From assembly GCA_001598975.1 (NCBI GenBank), contig BBXU01000472.1, positions 1 through 35,780 on the forward strand: a DNA stretch of 35,780 nt, given 5' to 3'. The translations under genes were made by a program, and so were the position numbers. Shown piece after piece: positions 21,001 through 32,400 of the stretch. Origin of the DNA: Parachlorella kessleri. Taxonomy: Eukaryota; Chlorophyta; Trebouxiophyceae; Chlorellales; Chlorellaceae. A model generated the notes under the pieces. The model saw nothing but the letters and a program-made list of their open reading frames with translations. It ran no database searches and was not told the DNA's origin. How positions within the stretch are numbered: the first letter of the stretch is position 1; every line of letters begins with the position of its first letter.

Positions 21001-24000
21001 TGTGTGGGGTGGTGGGTGCAGGCTTCATGGTCTCTGACTTTGCACGCACGCTTGGCGTGCGCGTGCCCTAGGAGGGGGGCGAGAGGGCGATGGTGGTGTG
21101 TGCACGCGTGTGTTTGTATGGGTGTGTGTTTGGGGGAGGGGGGGGGGGGGGTCAGCAATGGCTCTGTAGCCAAGGAGTGTGAGCGCCAGAGTATGTCAGC
21201 GCAAGCAGTGTGTACCGTGAGCACCTGATGACCGCTGGGGTGGCTTTATTGTGAGCGCCTTCGTGTCCTTCCCCGCCGGCTGCAGGCGTAATCGTGATTG
21301 CCGCCACTAACTTTCCCGAGTCGCTGGACAAGGCGCTGGTGCGGCCGGGGCGCTTTGACCGCCACGTGGTGGTGCCCAACCCGGACGTCAAGGGCCGGCA
21401 GCAGATACTGGAGGTGCACTTCAAGAGCATCCCACGCGGGCCGGACGTGGACCTCAACGTGAGTCGGTCTCAGGGGGGTGGCTAGTTGTTGCATTGGCAG
21501 GGTAGCAGTGCAGCAGCACATCACATGCCGAACCTGCTTCGGGCTTGAAGCCACCATTTAAGCCCCGGCACTTGCCCGCAAACGGCTGGTTGGTGGTAGT
21601 ACAGAGCAGGGGACTTGTTCTATCTGGCACCCGCCTAGGAGATATCGGTGCGCTCACACGGCTCTCAACCTGTCCTGCCCCGCAGGTTATTGCCAAGGGC
21701 ACCCCCGGGTTCAGCGGCGCCGACCTGGCCAACCTGGTCAACCTGTCGGCGCTCAAGGCAGCCAGGGACGGCCGCAGCGCAGGTGGGCCGGCCGGGCCAG
21801 CCTCCTGCCGCCATGCAGCAGCATGCGCTCCGCTACGCTTTGTCGTTGTGTCATGGCCTCCCAGGGTCCTCCCCCCTGGGGCGTCCCTCCTGCCTCCTCT
21901 CTCCTCTCTCCTCGGCTTGCTTCCCCTTCCCTTGACCGTCTGCCTGCCTGCCCACCAGCTCTCTCCTCGCCTTGCTTCTCCTGACCGTGAGCCTGCCTGC
22001 CCTGCCTTGATCCTGCCCGGCCCTGCCTGGCTGCGGCCTGCCTGCAGTGGACATGAGCGCTCTGGAGTACGCCAAGGACCGCATCATCATGGGTGCGGAG
22101 CGCAAGAGCGCGGTGCTGAGCGAGAAGAACCGCAAGCTGACCGCATACCATGAGGGCGGGCACGCGCTGGTGGCTCTCTTCACGGACGGGGCGCACCCGG
22201 TGCACAAGGCAACCATCGTACCCAGAGGTGGGTGGGTGGGCGGGGTTGTGGGTCACGTGTTAGACAACTGTGCGTTCATTCATGTTGTGTAGGCCATGGT
22301 TTGCTTTGTTCTGACAGGTTGGGAATACTGACTGGAGCGCAGAGCGCTACGGGCTGTGCTGGCTGGCGGGGTGCCTGTGGCAGCCGAACCTTGGAGCCAG
22401 TGGGGGTGGAAGATGAGGTTAAACTTTCTTTGCATCTGCGTGTCGGGACCACAATCACGTAGCTGCCCAGACAGGGTACACACAGCACCCTGCTGAGTGG
22501 CAAGGAGGAAGGCTCCCAAGTGTGAGAACACTGACGTGCACCTTGGGAGACCTCCCTGCCACCACTGTCTGTTTGTGCAGGCGTGGCACTGGGCATGGTG
22601 ACTCAGCTGCCCGAGACCGACGACGAGACCAGCGTGACGCGGCGCCAGCTGCTGGCCAAGCTGGACGTCTGCATGGGGGGCAGGGTGGCCGAGGAGATCA
22701 TCTTCGGTGGGTCGCCTGGGAGGGACAGAGTCGGCGGCAGCAGCGTGGCGGATGCCTTGCTTGGCGTGGTGGATGGGTGTGCCCGCAGAGACCAGGGGCA
22801 GCAATGTGTCCTGCGACGCTACAAGTGGCAGTTGCCGACCGCCCTATGGCTGGGCTCCAGTGCCGCCATGCCTGTGCCCCGTAAAGAGCCAGCGTGTACC
22901 ACGCTGCTGTGTTCCTTGGCAGGCGTGGCCATGCAGCATGTCACACCCTCCCTAGGGGGTACCCTCCCTCGACTACATTTAGTCAACCGCTGTGCCAAGC
23001 TGCTGGCGGTGCAGGCGAGAAGGATGTGACGACCGGCGCCAGCAGCGACCTGGAGCAGGCGACGCGCCTGGCACGGGCCATGGTCACCCGCTACGGCATG
23101 AGCGACATCATCGGCCAGGTGGGCCCGCTATGCACGCCCTGGTGTGCTGTGTGGCATGTTGCTAGGCACCCAACGCCGCCAGCCACGGAGGGGGCAACTG
23201 CGGAGGAGCTCAGAGGGAAAACGTTGTGGAGTAGCCTCACTTGGCCCCTTCGTCCAGCCCTATGCATGGTCTCTCATGGGACGCGGCTCATCAGCGCATG
23301 CCCTGACCTTTAACGGTGCCCTCACCCACCCATGTGCTGCTTCTGTTCCCGCTGGCGCAGGTAGCCGTGCCGTACGAGGACGCGCAGCTGAGCACGGAGA
23401 CCCGGGCAGCCGTGGAGGCAGAGGTGCGTAAGCTGGTGACAGCGGCGCATGAGCGGGCGCGGTCGGTGCTGCGGGCCCACGAGAGGGAGCTGCACGCGCT
23501 GGCTGGGGAGCTGCTCGACAAGGAGACGCTCACAGGTGGGCGGGTGGGCTGGGGTGGCTCGAGGGCTGGGTGCATGCGTGTGTTCCTGAAACAGGGTCAG
23601 TGGGGCTCCCTATGCCGGGTGGGAACAGTAGACTTGGTCCTCTCCTGAAGTGTGCAACGGCATGGCGCTGGCGGTTGTCTTGCTGGGTCTGGAACGTCAG
23701 GCAAGGTGGACTTGTGGGGTCGCCGGCGTGACTGCACGGTGGGGCTATGCTCTGTGGACTGGTGGAGTTTGGTGGTGGCTTTGGCGATCTTGTAGCCCGG
23801 TTATGTTGTGTTGGAGGCTCATTTTACAGTAGTCTTCTTGGCAAACCTAATGCAATCATCGCCAACACCTGGAGCAGGTGTTGCCACCTTTTGATACTAC
23901 CAATGCCTAGCACAGAGCTCACTGTGCCCTGCTAGGTCAAGGGTACTAAAAAACTCGCTGGGCATGCAAAACTTGGCAGCAGTTGCCCACTCTCCTTTTA

Positions 24001-24144
24001 TGGGGTCCCAATTGTGGGTAGTTGTGATTGGCTACACACACAAGGTGCGGCTGCGGATGTCATGCAAATGCAGGATCTCAGATCAAGGAGCTCATAGACC
24101 GAGTGCGAGGCAAGGGAGGCGCAGCCGTGGCTGCTGGGCAATGA
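18014..24144 (+). CDS. FTSH4: Mitochondrial i-AAA protease (FtsH family, FTSH4/YME1 type)
   Basis: Sixteen exons: 18014-18046, 18139-18282, 18557-18718, 18936-19269, 19474-19595, 19764-19863, 20174-20256, 20482-20584, 20870-20959, 21286-21458, 21686-21782, 22048-22227, 22581-22706, 23015-23118, 23361-23535, 24074-24144. They total 698 residues with every phase agreeing. Order: Arg/Ala-rich presequence; FTSH4-type N-domain ([21 protein letters not shown]); one transmembrane helix at about 206-226; AAA domain with Walker A GPPGTGKT (296-303), Walker B FIDEID (acidic pair 355-356), pore loop FVGVG and Arg-finger region RPGRFDR; then the zinc-protease site HEGGH (515-519) with Asp near 594 in SSDLEQAT. 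One helix marks the i-AAA type facing the intermembrane space, where it degrades inner-membrane proteins. All catalytic residues are present. The short exon 16 ([15 protein letters not shown]) replaces the longer tail of the Arabidopsis protein. Confidence 0.95.
20984..20998 (+). repeat. Intronic poly-G run
   Basis: Fifteen consecutive G in the ninth intron of the FTSH4-like gene; a second run of fourteen is at 21138-21151 in the same intron. Confidence 0.9.
21896..22010 (+). repeat. Pyrimidine-rich imperfect tandem duplication in an FTSH4 intron
   Basis: Two copies of a roughly 55-nt segment starting CTCTCTCCTCG(G/C)CTTGCTTC and ending with GCCTGCCTGCCC lie side by side in intron 11. The copies differ by small indels. 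Confidence 0.65.
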
Positions 24145-25393
24145 CAATGGGAAATGAGGAGAGTTACTCACGTCCCGGCAGGGCGGGAGAGGAATCAACA
24201 CTAGGTCACATCAGGGGGTCAGGGAGGGGTATCTGAGGTTGATCCAAAGGAGGGGGGGCGGCTTCTCTTGGAGATTTATAAAGGTTGCCCAAGGCAGCAG
24301 GGACTAGGGTTCCTACCTATGCACTGGCGCATGAGTGCATCGGGCCAACCCCTCTCCCTTGCTGCCCTAGGCGGCCAGAATGGTGAGGTGAGCAAGCATG
24401 GGAGGGCAGAGCCGAGGTGTAGCAGTTGAGTTTTTGCCAACGTTGCCTGCGCATGCTGCACCCGCAGGCAGGGCCAGTGCCTTTCTGCGTAAGCTAGCAT
24501 ATCTACCTGCCAGAGAGCCCAGAGTCTCATGTAGTCTGCGAACCAGACAAGGGTGTTTACTACAGAGGTGGGACAGTCGCCCTTGCCCTGTAAACACATT
24601 CCCGCCGTACTGACCTGCCTGGTCCAGACGAGAATTTGAGTACCGAATGGGTCTAGCTAGACTCCCGGTTGTTTACATAAATAGTATTTCCCATTGGTGC
24701 TCGATTGCTTCGGCACCTACAATGCATGGTGCGGGAGTCCAGATGCCTACACAGATATCAGGCTTGTGCGCTCCTGGATATTGAAGACCCTGGAGTTACG
24801 GAAATCGTGAGGCTCTGCAGTCAGCCCAGGACTTACCAAGGATGGCTGCCAGAGGTAACCCCAAGCGTGACCACCAACCCCTGCACAATTGAAAGTTCTT
24901 ACCTATACGCGTTGTACTGTGCATCGACTTCTGTGGACCTAGTCCGATTCCCACTGCTGCTGGCGAAATACAGTCTCAGGCAAGACACGGAGGATAACTG
25001 CATTGACCCCTGTCTGCCTAGTATACCTCCTCTCATCGCATTAGCTGTCACCCTAAACAAATCGAGCTTGCCTGCACTGAGGAGTATGACCCAGTCTGCG
25101 GCCCAGAGGCTTCTGCAAGCACTCTCTTTGGTTGCCAGGGAGTGCCACCACAATGATGTACATATATCCTTTGGTCTGCTGTGGGTATCCTGGGGCCCAA
25201 GTGCAAGATACAATCACAGGTGACCACTGCTGGGAAACGCACTTCGATCACGTTGAACTGAGCTCTCACATTTGTCTACGTTGCATTAAAGATTGATCAA
25301 CTCTGCACACTGGACAAGTCTCTATAGTAGTTGTGCGTTGCACGGTTGCTGGCCTATCGGTCATTTAACCTGGTGAAACAGTCTGGCAACACT
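24145..25393. other. Gene-poor interval after the FTSH4-like gene
   Basis: About 1.25 kb without a confident gene. A TGTAA at 24589-24593 is a possible distal poly(A) signal of the FTSH4-like gene. The longest open frame (24705-25223, +) has no recognisable domain and its composition is unlike neighbouring exons. Within 24700-25150 two short stretches in other + frames look Kazal-like; see the separate entry. No RNA gene or complete repeat was seen. Confidence 0.4.
24706..25150 (+). pseudogene. Possible degenerate Kazal-type inhibitor remnant
   Basis: Two + strand stretches resemble Kazal modules: CFGTYNAWCGSPDAYTD at about 24709-24760, and, directly after a pyrimidine-rich AG at 25020-25021, an open segment with CTEEYDPVCGPEASAST and a further Cys, ending at a TGA. 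The Cys-x7-Cys-Gly spacing with EYDPVCG is typical of Kazal inhibitors, but the following D-G-x-T-Y core is not intact and no start, signal peptide or splice model links the two. It may be chance, a decayed gene, or exons of an unresolved one. Confidence 0.2.
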
Positions 25394-25401
25394 GTCGTTG
25401 A
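25394..25401 (+). repeat. Target-site duplication, left copy
   Basis: GTCGTTGA directly precedes the left inverted terminus; an exact copy follows the right terminus at 26093-26100. Confidence 0.9.
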
Positions 25402-25416
25402 CAGGGTGTCTAATTT
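25402..25416 (+). repeat. Left terminal inverted repeat of the hAT-like element
   Basis: CAGGGTGTCTAATTT, identical over 15 nt to the reverse complement of the right end. Confidence 0.92.
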
Positions 25417-25743
25417 CGTTTTGGGTTTTGGCGACAGTTGGCGATGGCTTCCCCAGATTTACAACACTTGTAGCCAAACGTTGGCGACGGCACAAGTCAA
25501 ACTGGCTCCAGGGGTTGGCGCTGGCAAATACAATTTTGGCACCAAGTGGTGGCTACATAAGTCAGATGTTTGGCTCCAACCAGGTATCAAGCCTTCAGAC
25601 ACCTTTGCACAGGGCTACAGCTGTTGAAACACACCAAACATGGCACGGCGGGTCTCCCTCGCTGCCCTAGCCCTCCCCTGTGTCAAAGCCCATACCGCCC
25701 CCTGCTCTGCCTTCCCTCGGCCGCCGCCTTATCCTCCAGGGCT

Positions 25744-25803
25744 TGCCTCCTGCTCACCCCCACTGCCAGCAGCTGCCTCCTGCTCACCCCCACTGCCACC
25801 TAC
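25744..25803 (+). repeat. 30-bp tandem duplication inside the element
   Basis: Two adjacent 30-nt units, each containing GCCTCCTGCTCACCCCCACT, lie in the C-rich core. The first 24 nt of each unit are identical. Confidence 0.8.
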
Positions 25804-26061
25804 TGCCTGCTGCTGCTGCTGTGCCCCTTGCCTCTCTTGCTCAGTATGCTGCCTCGGCTTCCCTATGCCGAAATCGAACAGGGTGCGTTGCGCCATGTTG
25901 ACATGCAGTGATCAGACTGTGTTCCCTGAACCTTGACTAGATAGCTTGCCGTCCTGGCGTTGTACTGGTTTGGCGACAGGATGGTTGAAATTAAAATTTG
26001 GCGACGGCGGCTGACGCGCCGTCGCCAAACTAGCAGGCGAAAGCCCAATTTATCGCCAAAA

Positions 26062-26079
26062 TTTGGCGATATCGCCAAA
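26062..26079. repeat. 18-bp perfect palindrome near the right terminus
   Basis: TTTGGCGATATCGCCAAA is its own reverse complement and is built from two inverted copies of the element's subterminal motif. Confidence 0.85.
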
Positions 26080-26092
26080 ATTAGACACCCTG
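26078..26092 (-). repeat. Right terminal inverted repeat of the hAT-like element
   Basis: AAATTAGACACCCTG, the exact reverse complement of the left end. Confidence 0.92.
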
Positions 26093-26100
26093 GTCGTTGA
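26093..26100 (+). repeat. Target-site duplication, right copy
   Basis: GTCGTTGA, identical to 25394-25401. Confidence 0.9.
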
Positions 26101-26431
26101 GGCAAGACCTAGGTACTTTTACTACATCTCGCCCGTCGTATGTAGCACTGTTCGCAACACGATCGTAGGTGGCGATTCGGTCAAGTCAATCAGCATTACG
26201 AAAGGCAATTGCTGCTGGCATAGGCTGACCGAGGATTCTCCTTCGTGAGGGCGCTGGCGGGTTCCGATGAGGCCAAGGTAAATAGCATATTACCAACACT
26301 AGCGCAAGTTTTGCACAGATCACAATGGACACCCCTGTACCGATCGGATTGCAGGACATGTAGTTGATCACACAGCGTGTCTCCTGGGGAAAGCTCCTGC
26401 TGGCCTTATTAGCTTCCTCTGAGCTGAAGCC
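26101..26431 (+). promoter_or_regulatory. 5' region of the ABCD transporter gene
   Basis: 331 bp between the transposon and the ATG at 26432. It presumably holds the proximal promoter and 5'UTR. No clear motif; the hAT-like insertion therefore sits about 330 bp upstream of the start codon. Confidence 0.4.
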
Positions 26432-29400
26432 ATGACGCTCAGCAAGCACAGCTCCCCGAAACAGACTGCGGCACAAGTTGCGGTGCTGCTGGCTTCGAAC
26501 AGACGACGAGCACTGGGCGTGGTGGTCCTTGCCGCTGCGGGTGGCTATTTGGCAGTGCAACATGGCGTGCTGTTTAGGAAGCAGCCAAGGTGAGACATCT
26601 GCAGGAGCCAGCAGAACTCACCCACATGTGCAGACATGCAGGTGGCTCGGTGTTCCTTACTTCGTGCTGTGTGTGCCTGGCAGGGGTAGAGGCTCGTGTA
26701 AAAGTGAAGCAGGCGGGGTGGCTGGTGAGAGCTCGCAAGCAGACAAGCAGCAGCAGCCACAGCGACGTAGCAGTGGCGGGCGGCGGGGCGGCACCGGGGC
26801 AGCGCTGAAGGAGATGCTGCCCCTGCTGCTGCGGGTGGCTGGGCGTAAAGTGCTGGTGATCGTGCTGCTTGCGGTTGCGAGGACGACGCTCTCTAACCGG
26901 CTCGCAAGGTTACAGGTGAGCGGTGCGCCCTACCAAGCACTGTTCAGAGGAGGGTGTGGTGCGGAGGGGTTTGGATAGGAGTGCAAGCTCCCCAGGTTGT
27001 AGACTTGGCTCTCATGGCTGTGTTTCTGCCCTCTGCATGCCACCAAGTACACACTTTTGGAGCCAAAGTGACCTATCCACAGAGGTCTTGCAGGTTCAGT
27101 CGTCGCAGTGCCCACTGGGACCGCCCACGGTTCAGCAGCCCACACACATTGCAGACGAGCCCTGCCCTGGCCTCTGTGCCCTCTGTGCCATGCAGGGCTA
27201 CCTCTTCCGCGCCGCCTTCCTGCGCCGCGTGCCGCTGTTCATGCGCAACCTGGCGGAGAACATCCTGCTGTGCGCTGTGGCCGCTGGGCTGGAGTCCACG
27301 TCGCGCAGCTGGGTGTCCTACATGGACCTGCAGTGGCGCCGCCTGCTCACCGCGCGCATGCACAAGGCGTACTTTACCGACATGGTAAGCCCAGGCCGCC
27401 TACCTGGGAAGCCAGTCGCCATGCGACCGTCATGAAACCGGGTGGTGTGGCAGTGGTTTCTGGCCTCGAGCACCTGCTCCTTCTGTGTTGGCTGGCCTGG
27501 GGGGGGGCCTGTGGTGACCCTGTGCTGCTTGAGAGCGACCGAACGTCGCTGTGAGGCAGCCTGTGCAACGACACTCCATCCGTCCCTGCCGCATGTAAGC
27601 CTCCTCCCATGCGCCCGGCCCTGCCGCAGACCTACTACAAGCTGTCGTACGTAGACCGGCGGATAGAGCAGCCCGAGCAGCGGGTGTGCGAAGACGTGCC
27701 CAAGCTGTGCACGGGGCTGGCTGACCTGACCCGGGAGTGCCTCACAGCCGTGGGTGCGTTAGCCTTGCGCTCGCCGAGCAGGCAGATGTGGCTTGCTAAG
27801 CGTCTGGATCGATGGGATTTAGCCTGCTTCGTCGCGGTCTGCGTGGGGCTTGGCTGCCATGCCTTGCCGTCCCCACAGAGTTAAAGCAGGGAAGACAAGA
27901 AAACTAGTCTTGCCCCGCTGCAGTGGATACTGTGTTCTATGCCTACCAGCTGCGGCGTTACAGCGGGACCAATGCCTACACCGCGGCCATCCTGGGGTAT
28001 GTTTTTGGCGCCGGCACGCTCATGACGGTGGCGGCCCCCAACTTTGGCGGCCTGTTCAAGAAGCAGCAGGCGCTGGAAGGTGGGTGGGGTAAAGCGACTT
28101 TACCGGCCTGGGGCAGGTGCCTCCATAAAGCTGCCTGGTCATGTGTGTAGCTGGGCACTTGAGCCTTGAGTGGCATGGGCTTGCATGCAAGGAGTGGAGG
28201 GGCGCTGTGTGGGTGGTCTGTGCAGGCCTCTTAAAAGCTGTGTCAGCGCGACTATGGTAGCGCTGGAGCTGAATGATGGCCCTCGAGGCTGCGGCGACTT
28301 GGTGCCGCAGCATTGCAGCCGTGATGGTACGATGACTGAGTCACTGACGTGCCCTTGCCGCTCCCTTGTTCACCATGCCGCAGGCGCGTACCGCCACCTG
28401 CAAACGCGGCTGCGCGCCAACGCGGAGTCGGTGGCATTCTATGGCGGCATTGCCAAGGAGGGCGGGTTGGTCAGGGGTCGGTTTCGCGAGGTGCTGCGCC
28501 ACCAGGCCAAGCTGCTGGGCAAGCAGTGGACGTTTGGCATGGTGCAGGTGGGCAGGATTGGAGGGATGGAGTGTGCGGGCGTGCTTGTGCGAAGTGCTGA
28601 GGGAGCAGGGCGCTGCCGCTGGGCATGCTGTGGGACTGTGGCAGGGGTCCAGTTGGTCTGGGGCAGCAATTGCAGGGGCAGGCAGTTGAAGATTGGGTGC
28701 GAACTTTGTCAGGACTCGTACTGGCTGGGGGCCAGTGGAGGGGGGGTGCCCTCGTGTTTTAGTGCCAGCAGCAGCCACAGAATCAATGAACCCCCAAAAA
28801 GCTCTGATTGGCGGCGGTGTGCACGTCTTGTCGCTCAAGTCCCTGGGCCCCATAGTTGAGCCCCCTCTAAATGGCGCCCAAGTCAGGTCTGTTGGCCTGC
28901 TCCCTTGGCAGGACTTCCTGCTCAAGTATCTGGGCGCGACTGTGGCGGTGGCGCTCATCATCGGCCCCTTCTTTGGCGGCAGCCTGCGGCCGGAGAACAG
29001 CGTCCAGGGGCGCGCGCAGATGCTGAGCAACATGCGGTACCACACCAGCGTCATCATCTCGCTGTTTGGCGCGCTGGGCACGCTGGGAGCAGCGTCCAGG
29101 CGAGTCACCATCGACAGCGGGGAGGGGGTTGCTGTTGTACCACACCGCGCCGCCACCGTCCGTCCCTCTGCTAGGAGCCTTTCTGTGGGTTCATGTACCA
29201 AGTCCATTCAAGGCTGGGTCGCAGTCAAGTTGTGCAAGTGTGGTGCTGAGCCTAGACGCATGCCAAACGCCATGTTTGGCCTGGTGAGAGTCAGCTCGGT
29301 GTCTCCATACGAATGCCTTGTGGCATGCCCTTGCCTTGGTTAGCACACGGCGAAGCACGCATTAGTAAACCATGGCGTCATGGTTTTGTCATGTTGCGCA

Positions 29401-32400
29401 GGAAGCTGATGAAGCTGGGGGCGTATGCTGACCGCGTGAAGGAGATGGAGCGAGTGATGAGGGACTGCGCACAGGGCACGGCCACGGGTGCGTGCGTGCT
29501 GGCGCCCGGCCTTGAGGGCTATGCTGGGGTTCTGGGGGGCGCCAGGCGGGCCCCCCTGCCTGCCTGCCTTGTGGGCGCCTGCTTCCCGGTGGGCTAACCT
29601 TGCTCTGAGGGCGTCCGCGGTGGCGGTCCGCCTCTGGGGAGCCCACCTGCTGCTCTCTCACACTACTCGCGCGGCGATGCCCGGGCACATGCCGGACGCG
29701 CGTCCCTCCACACACACCCCAGCGCTGGCGCGGCGACCCTCTCGTCTCCCCGCCGGCTCCCTGCAGGCAAGATGGGCGAAGCCCAGGGCCAGCTGCTTGA
29801 GCGAGAGGACGCCATTTCCTTTGAGGAGGCGGTGGTGGTGACGCCCGGCAACAACGTGCTGGTGGAGGGGCTGAGCCTGGAGGTGGCCCAGGGGACCAAC
29901 CTGCTGGTCACCGGGCCCAACGGGGCGGGCAAGAGCAGCCTGTTCAGGTGGGAGGTGCAGGAGGCCTGGGAGGGGGCGGGTCGGCAGGGTGGCCGGCGTG
30001 GCGAGGCGATGCAAGGCAAGGTGGGCCGGCAGGTGGGCCGGCCAGGCAGGCAGGGTGGCCAAGCCTGCGTTTGCTGGAAGGGTTGCTTGCCGGCCAGGCG
30101 AGTGGGCCAGCGGGTGGGCCAGGCTGGGCTCTGTGGAGGCAGGTGAACCCATCACGGCCCCTTGGCCAGCAGCCTCCCTGGGCAGTGTGTTGCTCGGCAG
30201 CGTGTGTGCATCCCCAGATCCTTGGCTCGGCTACGTCGGTTGCAGGATGCAGCCAAGCCATCAAGCACCCACCCTACAGGCCGACCCCTTTTCCGGGCTG
30301 GTAGGCCACAGCTGACCATCGTTCAGGTAATTGTATGTGCATGAGTTTATGTCTTGAGTGACTCTTGTCTTCCTGCCTGTAGGGTCCTTGGCGGGCTGTG
30401 GCCCCTCACCTGCGGCCGCATCTACAAGCCCGGCGGCGGCGAGAGCGGGCTGTGCCAGGAGATCTTCTACGTGCCGCAGCGCCCCTACGTGACTGTGGGC
30501 ACCCTGCAGGAGCAGATCATCTACCCCTACCCGCCAGACAGTGAGTCGCGGGGGAGAGCTGAGGCGAGGGGGGCGGGGTGCAGCCGCGTCGGTGCAGTTT
30601 GCAGCAAGGGAGTCCACGCAGGCCCGCCTAGGCAACAGGGTGCAGCTGCTCTTGTAGTGGGGTTCCTAATGGGCGATAACTATCAATTTCACCAGAGTGG
30701 AGGCATTGCAACGTGCCACTTGCGCTGGCAAGCACCGCATGCCACGGCAGGAGTTGCGCAGGTGCTGATGCTGCACACACACTTCCAAGCGTTTGTCGGC
30801 ACGCCTCACACAAGCATCCATTCTTGCCATGTCAGGCGAGCACCGCATCCCTGAGGGGGAGCTGCGTGCCCTGCTGCGGCGCGTGGACTTGGAGTACCTT
30901 GTTGACCGCAGCGGGGGCGGCGGGGAGGGGGAGGAGGAGGTGACCAACTGGGGGGAGGCGCTGTCGCTGGGTGAGTCATGGGAGGGAGGCAGGTGGCATG
31001 GCGCTGGTGGGACGTGGCGGGCACGTAAGGTGTTGGGGGCGGGGGGGGGGGGGGGTAGTGGTGGTAGCACAACGGGGGGAGGTAAGGTACTGTTGGTGGT
31101 GAGCTGTGTAGTTGGTGCGTGGTGGTACTGCTCGAGCCGGGGGTGAGGTGTGTGGCTTCTAGGCTGTCCTCATGCGTGCTGGCAGTGGTGAGAGAGGGTG
31201 CGTCTACACGTCTAGGGGTTTCCAGTGTTGGAGCGGCATGCATATGCACATGTACGTATATGTGCCAGCTCTACGGTGGGTGTTACGGCCTGTTCCTGCT
31301 GGTTTGGGTGTGCAGGCGAGCAGCAGCGCCTGGGCATGGCGCGGCTGTTCTTCCACCGCCCACGCTTTGCCATCCTGGACGAGTGCACCTCGGGAGTTAC
31401 TGTGGACATGGAGGAGAGGTGCGTGGGCAGGGTCTGACGAGGGGGCTAGTGTCCCCTGACATGGCCGGTGGTGAAACCTGGGGTGTCTCCGAGCACACTG
31501 CTTCAGGGTTGAATTGAGGCGCAGGTTTTTGCAGAGGCCGGCAGCAAAAGCAGGACTGAAGTGCCGCCTTCCTGGCATGGTCATTTTGGGCTTGGGGCAG
31601 TCGGCTGCATCTGGGAGTAGGTGGTGGCTGTACTTATAATGCCGTATCGCCCCCTCCGCTTGCACTGCAGGTTTTGTGAGATGGTGAAGGACATGGGGTG
31701 CACCTGCATCACCATTAGTCACCGCCCCGCCCTCATGGCCTTCCATGACCTGGTCCTCAACCTAGACGGTGAGCCGGCCTAGCCAGGGTTGCAGCGGCCT
31801 GCAAGCAAAGCTGAAAGCCAGGGCATGGGACCCTGGCCTTGCCGCTGTCGGCCTGGGAGAGGCAAAGAGTTTCCGTCAGGTGCACAGAACCGAGTGTCGC
31901 GGAGGGCGTTGTGCCTCCCTTGGTGAGATTGAGTTGGCCACGTGGTGCTGCCCTGCGACGACACCAAGCGCGTGTCCAGTGTTGTCCTTAAAAGACCATC
32001 AGGATCACATAGTGAGGCACTCCCAGGAGGGGCTGTAGCCACCACCTGGCCCTGTGCTATCCCTGGCCCTGCAGGCGAGGGCGGGTGGGCCATCCACCCT
32101 GGCCACCGCTCTGCAGCAAAGGCCCTGACCGCCTTGGCAGCTGAAGACGGCCCTTTAGCAGGTGCTTGAAGGAGTGCATGTGCCTTGTGAATGTGAAAGG
32201 GCAGGGCTCGGCAGGGTCTAGGCCCAGCCACCGCTGGCCTCTCTGATTACTTGGGTCTTGTTGTGGCGTGGGCAATGAGGGACGGAGCAACCTTGGGTCT
32301 GGGGCGGGTGTGTATGCTTCTTATTTTGGGTCGTTACATGTACCTCCGCTGAACTCCGCATCATCTGCAATGCAATCCATGCACTGACCCTTGCTTTGCC

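Larger units (their letters stand above)
25402..26092. mobile_element. Non-autonomous hAT-like DNA transposon (MITE), 691 bp
   Basis: The element is bounded by 15-bp perfect terminal inverted repeats (CAGGGTGTCTAATTT at 25402-25416; reverse complement at 26078-26092) and flanked by an exact 8-bp duplication, GTCGTTGA. An 8-bp target duplication with termini starting CAGGG is typical of the hAT superfamily. Both ends carry many copies of TTGGCGA/TCGCCAA in both orientations, as in the subterminal repeats bound by hAT transposases. The middle (about 25640-25900) is C-rich and holds a 30-bp tandem duplication. No transposase coding sequence is present, so mobility would depend on an enzyme elsewhere. 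Intact termini and duplication suggest fairly recent insertion. P-like elements also make 8-bp duplications and are the main alternative. Confidence 0.88.

Noticed and set aside
24899..25213. Minus-strand frame opposite the Kazal-like segment
   Set aside because: No recognisable motif; the plus-strand cysteine pattern is more suggestive, although itself weak.
24705..25223. 172-codon plus-strand open frame
   Set aside because: No recognised domain, composition unlike neighbouring exons, and stop-free length is modest; kept only as part of the gene-poor interval.
25640..25936. Open frames inside the transposon
   Set aside because: They are Cys/Pro/Ala-rich products of the C-rich repeat core and show no transposase motif.
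28341..29207. 288-codon minus-strand open frame
   Set aside because: It is antisense to two ABCD exons whose homology and phases are clear; it has no domain of its own.
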